A stretch of DNA of 64,000 nucleotides from JBMNFB01 sp050949085 (GCA_050949085.1 JBMNFB010000009.1:372001-436000); one strand, 5' to 3'. Counted from the stretch's first letter, positions 18,681 through 27,215 are shown. Numbers and translations: made by a program. The notes: generated by a model from the sequence alone, not told the origin.

Positions 18681-18709
18681 AGTATAGCACAGGCTGCCAG
18701 TGGTGTCAA
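18681..18709 (-). promoter_or_regulatory. veg promoter, proximal
   Basis: Minus-strand TTGACA - 17 bases - TATACT, about 35 bases before the veg start. Confidence 0.8.
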
Positions 18710-18721
18710 ACATAGCCGATC

Positions 18722-18751
18722 ATTATAGCAGGAAGCCGCGAAGGCTGTCAA
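18722..18751 (-). promoter_or_regulatory. veg promoter, distal
   Basis: Minus-strand TTGACA - 18 bases - TATAAT, a full-consensus site in tandem with the proximal one. Confidence 0.82.
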
Positions 18752-18875
18752 GGAACATTTGGCGTTGAAATATGGCTTTTTAGGGCACTTAGCGCCGATG
18801 ACACGCCGTTCTGTCGCTGCCCAGCCAGCGCAAAACTCCGCTGAAAGACGGGCTTCGCATACCGTGTCCCACTCG

Positions 18876-19721
18876 TTATCGCGGGAGCTGGTTGGTCAGC
18901 TCGACAAACTCCGCCACCGAGAGAGATTCACCCCGCCTCCCCTCAGGCCAGCCGAGGCGTGCCAGCACCTGCCGCAGCTCCTGGCGCTCGATGCCCAGCC
19001 CGGCAGACAGGGCATTGACCAGCGTCTTGCGGCGCTGCCCAAAGGCGGCGCTGACCACGTCGGCAAAGCGATCCAGATCGCTCCTGAGGGCCCAGGGGAT
19101 CGGGTCGTGCGGCGTCAAGCGGACGACAGCGGATGTGACGCGCGGCGCCGGGAAGAACGCGCTACCCGGCACCTGCGCCACGACATCGATCTGGGCATAA
19201 AACTGCGCCAGAACCGTCAACACCCCATATTGCTTCCTCCCCGGGCCGGCCTGCAGGCGCTCTGCCACCTCTTTCTGCACCAGAAAGACAAACAACTGCC
19301 AGGGGACGGAGCAGCGCAACAGAGTCTCGAGAACTGGAGTGGTGATATAGTAGGGCAGATTGGCTACGACCTTCGCCGCCCGGCCCTCGCTCAGCAGCGC
19401 CGGATAATCCACCTCCAGGGCATCGGCAAAGACGAGCCGAACGTTGGGCAGATGCCCCACGGTTTCCTGCAGCACCGGCTGCAGGCGACGGTCCTTCTCC
19501 ACCGCGATCACCGACCCAGCCTGAGCTGCCAGCCGCGCCGTCAGCGTGCCCAGACCGGGGCCGATCTCCAGCACCACATCGCCTGGATCCAGGCACGCTG
19601 CGGCAACAATCTTCTCCAGATGGTGCTCATCAACGAGGAAGTTCTGCCCCAGGCTCTGACTGGGACGCAGCTGGTGGCGCGCCAGCAGATCGTGGACGAC
19701 AGAAGGCCGGGTCAGGCTCAA
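18876..19721 (-). CDS. rsmA: 16S rRNA dimethyladenosine transferase RsmA (KsgA)
   Basis: The 281-residue methyltransferase modifies two adjacent adenines at the 3' end of 16S rRNA. SLGQNFLVDEHHLEKIV, the SAM loop VLEIGPGLGTLTARL and the catalytic NLPYYITTPVLETLL are all present. Its start overlaps the tatD stop by four bases. RNase M5 (rnmV), often between these genes in Bacillus, is absent. Confidence 0.96.
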   Translation of the reverse strand: MSLTRPSVVHDLLARHQLRPSQSLGQNFLVDEHHLEKIVAAACLDPGDVVLEIGPGLGTLTARLAAQAGSVIAVEKDRRLQPVLQETVGHLPNVRLVFADALEVDYPALLSEGRAAKVVANLPYYITTPVLETLLRCSVPWQLFVFLVQKEVAERLQAGPGRKQYGVLTVLAQFYAQIDVVAQVPGSAFFPAPRVTSAVVRLTPHDPIPWALRSDLDRFADVVSAAFGQRRKTLVNALSAGLGIERQELRQVLARLGWPEGRRGESLSVAEFVELTNQLPR

Positions 19722-20512
19722 CTGTCAGCACCTGCCTCGCTGGCCGGCGGCAGCCGGAACAGCCGCCGGCCGTTGGCGGCTGTAGTCTGAGCCACGTCAG
19801 CATATTCCATCTCCAGAATCTCCGCCATCTTACGAATCACCTCAGTCACCAAAGCCGGGTGGTTCAGATTGCCTCGATAGGGCTCCGGTGCCATGTAGGG
19901 GGAGTCCGTTTCCGCCAGCAGCCGATCCAGCGGCACCCGGCGCACCACCTCCGGCAGCCGGCGGCTGTTCTTGAACGTCACCGGCCCGGCCAGGGAGATA
20001 TAAAAGCCTAATTCCAGGAACGCAGGCAGCATCTCCGGGCTGGACGAGTAGCAGTGCATCACTCCACCCGCAGGGTATGGTGCATGCTGCTGGAGAATCC
20101 TGAGGACAGCCGCATGAGCGTCCCGATTATGGATAATCACCGGCAGGCCGCGGCGTTTAGCCAGCTCCAGCTGGATGGCAAAGACCTCCTCCTGAACATC
20201 CCGCGGCGAGTTATCATAGTGGAAGTCCAGCCCGATCTCACCCCAGGCCTGCACTCGCGGCCGATAGCTCAGCGCCTCCAGGCGCGTGGCCAGCTGATCA
20301 GTCCACGTGGCAGCGTCATGCGGGTGGACGCCCACCGCCGCATATATCTCCGGAAAGCGCTGCGCCTGGTTAACCGCCAGCTCGGAAGAAGGCAGGTCGT
20401 AGCCCACGTTGATGATGGCACTGAGTCCCGCCGCCCGGGCCGCCTCGATCCAGTGAGGCAGGTTCGAGTGGAGGCGCGCGTCGTTAAGATGGGCATGCGA
20501 ATCGATAACCAA
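19718..20512 (-). CDS. tatD: TatD-family metal-dependent deoxyribonuclease
   Basis: The 264-residue TIM-barrel hydrolase has the metal ligands of the family: DSHAHLND at the N-terminus, WGEIGLDFHYDNS, VIIHNRDAH and LAETDSPYMAPEPYRG. TatD enzymes act as 3'-5' exonucleases on DNA or RNA ends. It is part of a metG-tatD-rsmA unit with 11-base spacing to metG and overlap with rsmA. Confidence 0.95.
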   Translation of the reverse strand: MVIDSHAHLNDARLHSNLPHWIEAARAAGLSAIINVGYDLPSSELAVNQAQRFPEIYAAVGVHPHDAATWTDQLATRLEALSYRPRVQAWGEIGLDFHYDNSPRDVQEEVFAIQLELAKRRGLPVIIHNRDAHAAVLRILQQHAPYPAGGVMHCYSSSPEMLPAFLELGFYISLAGPVTFKNSRRLPEVVRRVPLDRLLAETDSPYMAPEPYRGNLNHPALVTEVIRKMAEILEMEYADVAQTTAANGRRLFRLPPASEAGADS

Positions 20513-20523
20513 GCAAACCCCTC

Positions 20524-22443
20524 CTACTTCACCCGGCTGCCCGATTCCGCGCCACCCAGCGGAGTGAGCACGGCCAGCCTGTTGCCAGCGGAGGCAGCCA
20601 GGACCATACCCTGGGACTCAATGCCCCGCAGCTTGCGCGGCTTCAGATTGGCCACGATCACCACCTGCTTGCCCACCAGGTCTTCTGGCGCGTATGATGC
20701 GGCGATTCCGGCCACAATCGTCCGCTGGGTGGGCCCCATCTGCACCGTCAGCTTCAGCAATTTATCGGTTTTCGGCACCCGTTCCGCCGCCAGCACATCG
20801 ACGACGCGCAGGTCGACCTGATCGAAGAGGTCAATCTCAATCTCATCGGCCAGCGGCGGTTCCAGCGTCTTTGGTGCCGGGGTCAGGGCTGCCAGCTCCT
20901 TGGCCAGATCAACCCGCGGGAAAATCGGCGCTCCCTTACGCACCCGCCGCCCACTGGGGAGTAACCCCGGAACAGCCGTCTCCCAGGCAGCAAAATCAGC
21001 CGCCTCCAGACCCAGCTGCTCCCAAATCCGAAGCGATGTGCTCGGCAGGAAAGGCTGGAGCAGTGTTGCCGAGAGCCGCAGCACATCGGCCAGATGGTAG
21101 AGCACCGTCGCCAGTTGCCCCCGGGTCTCAGTCGACCTGGCCAGAATCCAGGGGGTCGTCTCGTCAATATACTTGTTGGAGCGCTTGATCAGCTCCATAA
21201 TCGCTTCCAGTGCCACGTTGAACTGCAGGGCGTCGGTGGCGGCTTCCACCGCTGCCCGCGTCTTGCCGGCCAGTTCGAGCAATGCAGCATCAAACTCGGT
21301 CGGCTCAGCTGCCGCCGGAATTTCACCGCCGAAGTACTGCGCAATCATGGAGACAGTGCGACTGAGCAGATTGCCCAGGTCGTTGGCCAGATCGGCGTTG
21401 AGGCGCGTGATGAACAGTTCGTTGGTGAAATTGCCGTCCGCACCCAGGGAGATCTCCCGCAACAGATAGTAGCGCAGGGCGTCAACCCCATAGCGCTCCG
21501 CGAGGACGACGGGGTCGACCACATTGCCCTTGGACTTGGACATCTTGTCGCTGTCAAACAGCCACCAGCCGTGCCCATAGACCTGCTTCGGCAGCGGCAG
21601 GTCGAGAGCCATCAGCAGTGCTGGCCAGATGATCGAGTGGAAGCGCACGATCTCCTTCCCCATCAGGTGCACATCGGCCGGCCAGTAACGCTGGAACTGC
21701 GCGTCGTCCGTCTGAGTATACCCCAGGGCACTGATATAGCCGCTGAGCGCATCGATCCAGACATAGGCGACATGCTTTGGATCAAACGGCACCGGGACGC
21801 CCCAGGAGAAGGTAGTGCGGGAGACGCAGAGGTCCTCCAGCCCCGACCTGAGGAAGTTGTTCACCATCTCGTTGCGCCGCGAGGCCGGCTGGATGAACTC
21901 AGGATGCTCCTCGATGTGCCTGAGCAGCCGATCCTGATACCTGGAAAGACGGAAGAAGTAGCTCTCCTCGGTCACCCACTGTACTTCCCGGCCACAATCG
22001 GGGCATTTGCCATCCTTCAGTTGCCGATCGGTCCAGAAGGCTTCGCACGGCGTGCAGTAATGCCCCTGATACTCGCTCTTGTAGATGTCACCCTGCTCGT
22101 ACAGTCTGGTAAAGATCCGAGCGACTGCCTGCTTATGCTGCTCGGCGGTGGTGCGGATAAAGACGTCATAGTCCACAGCGAGGAGCTTCCACAGCGCCTT
22201 GAATTCGTCCACCAGATGATCGACGAAGCGTTGCGGATCCTCGCCCGCCGCCTCAGCCGTCTTCTGGACCTTGAGACCATGCTCGTCGGTGCCGGTGAGG
22301 AAGCAGACATCATAGCCCCGCAAACGTTTGTAGCGAGCCAGCGTATCGGCCAGGACGCTGGTATAGGCATGGCCGATGTGGGGCTGCCCGCTGGTATAGT
22401 AGAGCGGGGTCGTGAGATAAAACTTGGGTTTCAATGCACTCAC
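20524..22443 (-). CDS. metG: methionyl-tRNA synthetase
   Basis: The 639-residue enzyme has the class I HIGH motif (SGQPHIGHAYTS) and KMSKS (SDKMSKSKGN). It has a Cys4 zinc knuckle (HYCTPCEAF and GKCPDCGREV). The C-terminal EMAP/Trbp111 tRNA-binding domain (about 535-639; QVDLRVVDVLAAERVPKTDK) is present. Expression is predicted to be under a Met T-box (22866-23110). The start codon is about 420 bases beyond the T-box terminator because an R2 repeat lies between them. Confidence 0.97.
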   Translation of the reverse strand: MSALKPKFYLTTPLYYTSGQPHIGHAYTSVLADTLARYKRLRGYDVCFLTGTDEHGLKVQKTAEAAGEDPQRFVDHLVDEFKALWKLLAVDYDVFIRTTAEQHKQAVARIFTRLYEQGDIYKSEYQGHYCTPCEAFWTDRQLKDGKCPDCGREVQWVTEESYFFRLSRYQDRLLRHIEEHPEFIQPASRRNEMVNNFLRSGLEDLCVSRTTFSWGVPVPFDPKHVAYVWIDALSGYISALGYTQTDDAQFQRYWPADVHLMGKEIVRFHSIIWPALLMALDLPLPKQVYGHGWWLFDSDKMSKSKGNVVDPVVLAERYGVDALRYYLLREISLGADGNFTNELFITRLNADLANDLGNLLSRTVSMIAQYFGGEIPAAAEPTEFDAALLELAGKTRAAVEAATDALQFNVALEAIMELIKRSNKYIDETTPWILARSTETRGQLATVLYHLADVLRLSATLLQPFLPSTSLRIWEQLGLEAADFAAWETAVPGLLPSGRRVRKGAPIFPRVDLAKELAALTPAPKTLEPPLADEIEIDLFDQVDLRVVDVLAAERVPKTDKLLKLTVQMGPTQRTIVAGIAASYAPEDLVGKQVVIVANLKPRKLRGIESQGMVLAASAGNRLAVLTPLGGAESGSRVK

Positions 22444-22526
22444 TCTCCTTCAGTGATCAAACCAGGGTAATGGTTGCTTTTCATGCAGGGATAGTATCAT
22501 TCAGGCGCAAGACACTAACTGTCTGC

Positions 22527-22830
22527 CTGGGGACAGGGCACCGCCCACCAAGGCCCTTTGGCGGCGTATTCAAAGGAGCGAGACGAGACGGGATCAGAAG
22601 CAGCAACTGTTCGAGCGCCCTTGGCGGTCGCTGAAAGCGCAGCTCGCTATCCCATTCCTGTGACCAGGGACCCAAAGCTCTGGCCTCTCTGAGCGAGTTT
22701 TGCTGCTTCCCCGTCGCGGCGAGCTCATACCGACAGACGAGGGAAGCCCAGGCCTTGGGGGGCGTGGCCTGTCCCCAGATGCTTCCTTGAAGACTGCGGT
22801 CGAGCCCGGACCTGGAGGGGCGTGCCCTGG
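22527..22830 (+). repeat. R2 long-hairpin repeat, copy 2, in the metG leader
   Basis: It is bounded by the inverted repeat CTGGGGACAGGGCAC (22527-22541) and GTGGCCTGTCCCCAG (22763-22777), with one mismatch. Inside, the arms GAGACGGGA and TCCCCGTC and the pair AGCAGCAA / TTGCTGCT match copy 1. A similar trailing segment (GGGGCGTGCCCTG) follows. It lies within the metG leader, antisense to the repeat's own orientation. No credible protein is encoded. Confidence 0.65.
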
Positions 22831-22865
22831 CCCGAGGCACTTCTTGCACACAGCCCAAACGGTAC

Positions 22866-23110
22866 AAAAAACCGCCATCCCCTCAGGGACGGCGGTCCGT
22901 GGTACCACCCTGCTTTGCTGGCTAAAGCCAGCCTCAGCGGCATAAGAAGCCTATCAGATAACGCCTGAATCACGGGGTGACCTAACTCCTGCGAACTCAG
23001 CCACCCGGCTCCGGAGCCATCTTCATCGGTAACCCGTCTGCCGGCTTGCACCTGCACCGGCTCTCTGGAAGACGCGTTGGTCCGATTACTCTTTCCTTCA
23101 TTGCCTGTAA
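22866..23110 (-). promoter_or_regulatory. T-box riboswitch upstream of metG (Met)
   Basis: The minus strand has the invariant T-box AGGGTGGTACCACGG (22897-22911). It is followed by a terminator, CCGCCGTCCC TGAG GGGATGGCGG then TTTTTT (22866-22896). A long Stem I lies upstream, in which AAGATGG offers an AUG specifier. Uncharged tRNA-Met should favour the antiterminator and allow metG transcription. The exact specifier codon is inferred, not proved. Confidence 0.88.
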
Positions 23111-23125
23111 TTTGCGATTTGTAGT

Positions 23126-23154
23126 AGGATACCACGCCGGCAGGGCCGTGTCAA
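23126..23154 (-). promoter_or_regulatory. promoter of the metG T-box transcript
   Basis: Minus-strand TTGACA - 17 bases - TATCCT, ending about 15 bases before the start of the T-box leader. Confidence 0.7.
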
Positions 23155-23234
23155 ACCCATGGCGCTGCCCAGGCCTGGTTGCCAACATCTATCGCTAGAC
23201 TTTGAGGGATGGAAAAAAATAAATGGATGTCTAT

Positions 23235-23263
23235 TGACAGCTATTGGTATAGCTGCTATAGTA
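23235..23263 (+). promoter_or_regulatory. promoter of abrB
   Basis: TTGACA - 17 bases - TATAGT, about 47 bases before the abrB start codon. Confidence 0.8.
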
Positions 23264-23309
23264 CTTTCTGGGGATGTTTGTCGAATCTTGTCATAAAGGA
23301 GGGGAAACA

Positions 23310-23567
23310 ATGAAGTCAACAGGTATTGTTCGCAAGGTAGACGAGCTGGGCCGCGTGGTGATCCCGATCGAGTTGCGTCGCACCCTGGGTATTGAGGAAA
23401 AAGACTCTCTCGAGATCTACGTTGACGGCGAGAAGATCATCCTGAAGAAATACGAGCCTGCCTGCATCTTCTGCGGAAATGCAGAGGGCATAGTGAACTA
23501 CCGCGGAAAGAATATCTGCGGGGATTGCCTGAGACAAATCGCCAATGACGTTCGTGGAAACGAATAG
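23310..23567 (+). CDS. abrB: AbrB-family transition-state regulator with C-terminal zinc ribbon
   Basis: The 85-residue protein has the AbrB DNA-binding domain (MKSTGIVRKVDELGRVVIPI; RRTLGIEEKDSLEIYV). The C-terminus is not the Bacillus multimerisation domain but a short CIFCG - 15 - CGDC module, probably a zinc ribbon, as in clostridial relatives. The ATG at 23310 has an AAAGGAGG site; a longer frame from 23274 has none. It has its own promoter and terminator and converges with rplL. Confidence 0.9.
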   Translation: MKSTGIVRKVDELGRVVIPIELRRTLGIEEKDSLEIYVDGEKIILKKYEPACIFCGNAEGIVNYRGKNICGDCLRQIANDVRGNE

Positions 23568-23581
23568 CTGTACATAGCTCA

Positions 23582-23610
23582 GCGGAGCAGATAGCTCCGC
23601 TTCTTTTTTT
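23582..23610 (+). terminator. terminator of abrB
   Basis: GCGGAGC AGATA GCTCCGC followed by TTCTTTTTTT. Confidence 0.88.
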
Positions 23611-23625
23611 GCAGAGGAACTATGG

Positions 23626-23660
23626 AAAAAAGAGCACCCGCGCCGGGCACGGGTGCTCTT
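23626..23660 (-). terminator. terminator after rplL
   Basis: Minus-strand AAGAGCACCCGTG and CGGGTGCTCTTTTTT. It ends the ribosomal-protein unit directly after rplL, so rpoB is not downstream. Confidence 0.88.
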
Positions 23661-23668
23661 TCAAACTA

Positions 23669-24046
23669 CTACTTGACTTCCACGCTGGCGCCAGCTTCTT
23701 CCAGCTTAGCCTTGATGGTGTCGGCCTCTTCCTTGCTGACCTTCTCCTTAACTGCCTTCGGGGCACCGTCGACCAGGCCCTTGGCCTCGACGAGACCCAA
23801 ACCGGTGATCTCACGAACGACCTTGATGACAGCGATCTTCTTATCGCCAGCCGAGGTCAGGATAACGTCAAACTCGGTCTGCTCTTCCTCTTCTGCGGCA
23901 GGAGCGGCACCACCGGCCACTGGCATGGCCATCGCCATCGGCGCAGCAGCGCTAACGCCAAACTCCTCCTCCAGAGCCTTGATCAGCTCGGACAGCTCCA
24001 GCACCGTCATTTCCTTGATAGCTTCGATAATCTGTTCCTTAGTCAC
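23669..24046 (-). CDS. rplL: 50S ribosomal protein bL7/L12
   Basis: The 125-residue stalk protein has an N-terminal dimerisation helix pair (IIEAIKEMTVLELSELIKAL), an Ala/Met-rich hinge and the C-terminal factor-binding domain (KKIAVIKVVREITGLGLVEA). The GTG at 24046 is favoured because AAGGAGG lies eight bases upstream; the GTG three codons earlier overlaps that site. Confidence 0.96.
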   Translation of the reverse strand: MTKEQIIEAIKEMTVLELSELIKALEEEFGVSAAAPMAMAMPVAGGAAPAAEEEEQTEFDVILTSAGDKKIAVIKVVREITGLGLVEAKGLVDGAPKAVKEKVSKEEADTIKAKLEEAGASVEVK

Positions 24047-24091
24047 TATTCTCACCTCCTTATGTGGTCAAACCCCTAACAGGGTAGCGAG

Positions 24092-24619
24092 TTAAGCTTC
24101 TTCCTTCTGCTTGCGCACTGCCTCAAGCGCATAGCCTAGCTTGCGGACAGGGCCCTGCAGAACATTGAGGAAACCAGATATCGGCGCTGCAATGGCACCG
24201 ACCACCTGAGCAACCAACACTTCCCTTGGAGGCAGATCGGCCAGTGCCTGAACGCCATCGGCCGTGATGACACTGCCCTCCACCAGACCCGCCTTGATAG
24301 ACAGCATCCGGTTCGCCTTGATGAATTCGGAGACCGCCTTGGCAGGCGCCACCGGATCCTCGAGGCTATAGGCGATCGCTGTCGCCCCTTCCAGGTACTG
24401 ATCAAGGTCTGTAATGCCAAGCTCACTGGTAGCCCGCTTGGCCAGCGTATTCTTGACCACCTTGAAATCGACACCGGCAGCGCGCAGCTGACGGCGCAGC
24501 TCAGTGACCTTGATCACGTTGATGCCACGGAAGTCCGTCAGGACAGCCCCCTTGGCGTTACCCAGCTTCTCAACCAGTTCCTGAACCACCGCTTGTTTCT
24601 GTTCGCGGCTGATACCCAT
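24092..24619 (-). CDS. rplJ: 50S ribosomal protein uL10
   Basis: The 175-residue protein forms the base of the L7/L12 stalk. Motifs include LTDFRGINVIKVTELRRQLR and FKVVKNTLAKRA. Two adjacent ATGs exist; the second has better spacing (seven bases) from AAGGAGG. An L10-type autoregulatory leader precedes it. Confidence 0.96.
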   Translation of the reverse strand: MGISREQKQAVVQELVEKLGNAKGAVLTDFRGINVIKVTELRRQLRAAGVDFKVVKNTLAKRATSELGITDLDQYLEGATAIAYSLEDPVAPAKAVSEFIKANRMLSIKAGLVEGSVITADGVQALADLPPREVLVAQVVGAIAAPISGFLNVLQGPVRKLGYALEAVRKQKEEA

Positions 24620-24649
24620 CATCCCACCTCCTTAGCAGAGTCTCTGGGA

Positions 24650-24775
24650 AACCAAACATGGCCTCCGCAGACAGCGAAGGCCATGAAAAGCACACTAAGC
24701 TAATCAGGTTATCTTCACCTCGGCAGGCGGTTTCCCTTTAGGCCTTCCGGCACCTGCTGTCTACGGTCATTTGCC
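24650..24775 (-). promoter_or_regulatory. ribosomal protein L10 leader
   Basis: The minus strand has GTAGACAGCAGGTGCC and CCGCCTGCCGAGGTGAAG, the conserved halves of the Firmicutes L10 leader. A stem follows, GGCCTTCGC / GCGGAGGCC. In the known system, excess L10-L12 complex binds this RNA and represses rplJ-rplL. Confidence 0.85.
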
Positions 24776-24813
24776 AGTATACCAGCCACAGCTGGTCTCG
24801 TCAATTGGAATTA

Positions 24814-25515
24814 CTAGGCGTTACCACCCGTAGCTCGTAGCGGATGGATCCGCACCCCGGGCCCCATAGTCGAGGACACAGTGACGCTGCGCACGTACTG
24901 CCCTCTGGCTCCGGAAGGCCTGGCCTTGATCAGGGCATCCATCAGCGCCTCAAAGTTCTCCTGCAGCTTCTCGGTCTCGAAGGAAACCTTGCCGATGGGC
25001 GCATGAACAATACCGGCGCGGTCGACTCGGTATTCGATCTTACCGGCCTTGCTGTCCTGAACAGCGCGGCCAACATCCATCGTCACTGTACCGATCCGCG
25101 GGTTGGGCATCAGCCCTCTGGGGCCGAGGATACGGCCCAGCCGACCGACAACACCCATCATATCCGGTGTAGCGATGGCGACATCAAAATCGAGCCAGCC
25201 CTGCTGGATCCGCTGCGCCAGATCCTCAGCGCCGACGTAGTCGGCACCGGCCTCTTCGGCTTCCTGCGCTTTGGCATCCCGGGCAAAAACGAGGACGCGA
25301 ACCGTCTTACCGGTTCCGTGTGGCAGCACAACCGCCCCACGCACCTGCTGATCAGCATGCTTCGGATTGACTCCCAGCTTGATGGCCGCCTCAACCGTCT
25401 CATCAAACTTGGCCGAGGCAATCTGCTTGACCAGGTCAATCGCCTGTGTTACATCATGCAGCTCCATGCGATCAAACTGTTTGAGGGCGTCCTGATACTT
25501 CTTTCCACGTTTCAT
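24814..25515 (-). CDS. rplA: 50S ribosomal protein uL1
   Basis: The 233-residue L1 protein has MKRGKKYQDALKQFD at the N-terminus and the signature LGRILGPRGLMPNPRIGTVT. It binds 23S rRNA at the L1 stalk. It lies 63 bases after rplK in the standard order. Confidence 0.97.
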   Translation of the reverse strand: MKRGKKYQDALKQFDRMELHDVTQAIDLVKQIASAKFDETVEAAIKLGVNPKHADQQVRGAVVLPHGTGKTVRVLVFARDAKAQEAEEAGADYVGAEDLAQRIQQGWLDFDVAIATPDMMGVVGRLGRILGPRGLMPNPRIGTVTMDVGRAVQDSKAGKIEYRVDRAGIVHAPIGKVSFETEKLQENFEALMDALIKARPSGARGQYVRSVTVSSTMGPGVRIHPLRATGGNA

Positions 25516-25578
25516 CTGTGGTCTGCACCTCCTGTGGTCTTAGCGGGATAACCCTCCCACAATCTTTCTGCCTTGATC

Positions 25579-26004
25579 TCAGTCGACAACCGTGATGCCC
25601 ATGCTCCGGGCAGTACCCTCAATCATCCGCATGGCTGCTTCCACCGAAGCCGCGTTGAGATCGGGCATTTTGGTTTGTGCAATCTCCCGAACTTGATCTC
25701 GGGTAATGGTGGCAACTTTGTTACGGTTGGGAACACCAGAACCAGACTCAATGCCCACTGCCTTCTTTAACAGCACAGCAGCTGGTGGGGTCTTAGTAAT
25801 GAACGTAAAAGAACGATCCTGATAAACAGAAATCTCAACCGGGATAATCATCCCCATCTGTTTGGATGTGCGTTCATTGAACTCCTTCAAAAACCCCATC
25901 ATGTTAATGCCAGTCTGAGCCAGGGCAGGTCCAACCGGTGGAGCGGGTGTTGCTTTGCCAGCTTGCAGTTGAAGCTTGACAACCCTAACTAGCTTCTTAG
26001 CCAT
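25579..26004 (-). CDS. rplK: 50S ribosomal protein uL11
   Basis: The 141-residue protein has AGKATPAPPVGPALAQTGIN at the N-terminal domain and the C-terminal rRNA-binding domain with MPDLNAASVEAAMRMIEGTA. It forms part of the GTPase-associated centre. Confidence 0.97.
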   Translation of the reverse strand: MAKKLVRVVKLQLQAGKATPAPPVGPALAQTGINMMGFLKEFNERTSKQMGMIIPVEISVYQDRSFTFITKTPPAAVLLKKAVGIESGSGVPNRNKVATITRDQVREIAQTKMPDLNAASVEAAMRMIEGTARSMGITVVD

Positions 26005-26068
26005 GAACGTCCACCTCCCTTTCCCTCATGTCTTGTTGTTCAGGCCTGAAAGAATCAGGCGCTGATAC

Positions 26069-26596
26069 TCAGACCTTATCGACCTGAGTATAGTCCAATT
26101 CCACGGGGGTTTCCCGTCCAAAGAGAGAGACCCTCACCTTCACCTTCTGCCGCTCGTGGTTTAGCTCTTCCACCACACCGACAAAATTCTGGAACGGGCC
26201 GCTGGTAATCCGCACTGATTCGCCGACCTCAAGATCAATCCGAACTTGGGCCGCTTCGCCGCCAACCTGCCGCATGATCTGCCTAACCTCATGCTCCTCC
26301 AGGGGGATCGGTTTGGTTCCAGATCCGACAAAGCCGGTGACACCAGGCGTATTGCGTACCACATACCAGGAGTCGTCCGTGACGATCATCTCCACCAGGA
26401 CGTACCCGGGGAAAACCTTCTTCTTAACCACCTTTTTCTTGCCGTCCCGTCCCGTCTCAACCGTATCCTCCAGAGGAACCATCACACGGAAAATCTTGTC
26501 CTCCATCTCCATGGATTGGACACGCTTCTCCAGATTGGTTTTCACCTTATTCTCATAGCCGGAGTAAGTGTGAACTACATACCACTGTTTTTCCAT
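26069..26596 (-). CDS. nusG: transcription termination/antitermination factor NusG
   Basis: The 175-residue protein has the NGN domain (KQWYVVHTYSGYENKVKTNL; FPGYVLVEMIVTDDSWYVVR) and a C-terminal KOW domain (VGESVRITSGPFQNFVGVVE). It contacts RNA polymerase and couples transcription to translation. Confidence 0.97.
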   Translation of the reverse strand: MEKQWYVVHTYSGYENKVKTNLEKRVQSMEMEDKIFRVMVPLEDTVETGRDGKKKVVKKKVFPGYVLVEMIVTDDSWYVVRNTPGVTGFVGSGTKPIPLEEHEVRQIMRQVGGEAAQVRIDLEVGESVRITSGPFQNFVGVVEELNHERQKVKVRVSLFGRETPVELDYTQVDKV

Positions 26597-26655
26597 GCTA
26601 ACTCGGGGCCAGATGGCCCCTGCCTCCTCCTTGTTTGCGGTTGATCCGATACGGG

Positions 26656-26871
26656 TTACACATTGAGCAGCCGCTCAAGGACATAGCTGATCGAGGTGTC
26701 CACAACGTAGAGCAGGACGGTAATGGCCAAGACGGTCACCAGCACAACGAGGGTGTAGACCATCGTCTGGCGACGAGTCGGCCAGATCACACGCCTCAGC
26801 TCTGAACGAACATCCCGGAAAAACTTCCACAGATTGCGGCCACCATCTGCAATTCTAGCCAATAGACCCAT
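26656..26871 (-). CDS. secE: preprotein translocase subunit SecE
   Basis: The 71-residue protein has an amphipathic N-terminal helix (LWKFFRDVRSELRRVIWPTR) and one membrane span (about residues 36-60). This is the single-TM SecE form of Gram-positive bacteria. It lies between rpmG and nusG as expected. Confidence 0.95.
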   Translation of the reverse strand: MGLLARIADGGRNLWKFFRDVRSELRRVIWPTRRQTMVYTLVVLVTVLAITVLLYVVDTSISYVLERLLNV

Positions 26872-26898
26872 TACTATTCACCCCCGCCTGTTTCCACT

Positions 26899-27048
26899 CT
26901 AGCGGGTCTCACGATGGGTCGTGTGAGTCTTACAGAAGCGGCAATATTTTTTCAGCTCAAGGCGGTCAGTAGTCGTTCTGCGGTTCTTGCTGGTACGATA
27001 ATTGCGCTGTCTGCAGTCGGTGCAAGCCAGCGTAATACCAACGCGCAT
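26899..27048 (-). CDS. rpmG: 50S ribosomal protein bL33
   Basis: The 49-residue protein is MRVGITLACTDC followed by RNYRTSKNRR and KKYCRFCKTHTTHRET. The two CxxC pairs place it with the zinc-binding L33 type. The ATG at 27048 has a GAGGTG site; a frame 16 codons longer lacks family similarity. Confidence 0.95.
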   Translation of the reverse strand: MRVGITLACTDCRQRNYRTSKNRRTTTDRLELKKYCRFCKTHTTHRETR

Positions 27049-27098
27049 GTGCTTTCGCACCTCACTTCCTCTTGGTACTATGCATAGGTTACTCAATC

Positions 27099-27127
27099 AA
27101 GTTATCACAGAGGGCATCTTATGTCAA
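27099..27127 (-). promoter_or_regulatory. promoter of the rpmG-secE-nusG-ribosomal protein unit
   Basis: Minus-strand TTGACA - 17 bases - TAACTT, between the tuf terminator and rpmG. Confidence 0.75.
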
Positions 27128-27161
27128 TACTTGGCCCCCTGGCAAAAGCCGCCCCAGCCGA

Positions 27162-27189
27162 GAAAAAGGCGCGGCCAAAGCCGCGCCTT
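27162..27189 (-). terminator. terminator of tuf
   Basis: AAGGCGCGGC TTT GGCCGCGCCTTTTTC on the minus strand, shortly after the tuf stop. Confidence 0.9.
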
Positions 27190-27215
27190 GCCCCTATCAA
27201 ATCCGCTGGACTTGA

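Noticed and set aside
21094..22470. Plus-strand open frame of 458 codons antisense to metG
   Set aside because: Shadow of the metG codon pattern, no recognisable protein features.
22481..23135. Overlapping frames of 80-136 codons in the metG leader
   Set aside because: They cross the T-box and R2 hairpin; their composition reflects those RNA structures.
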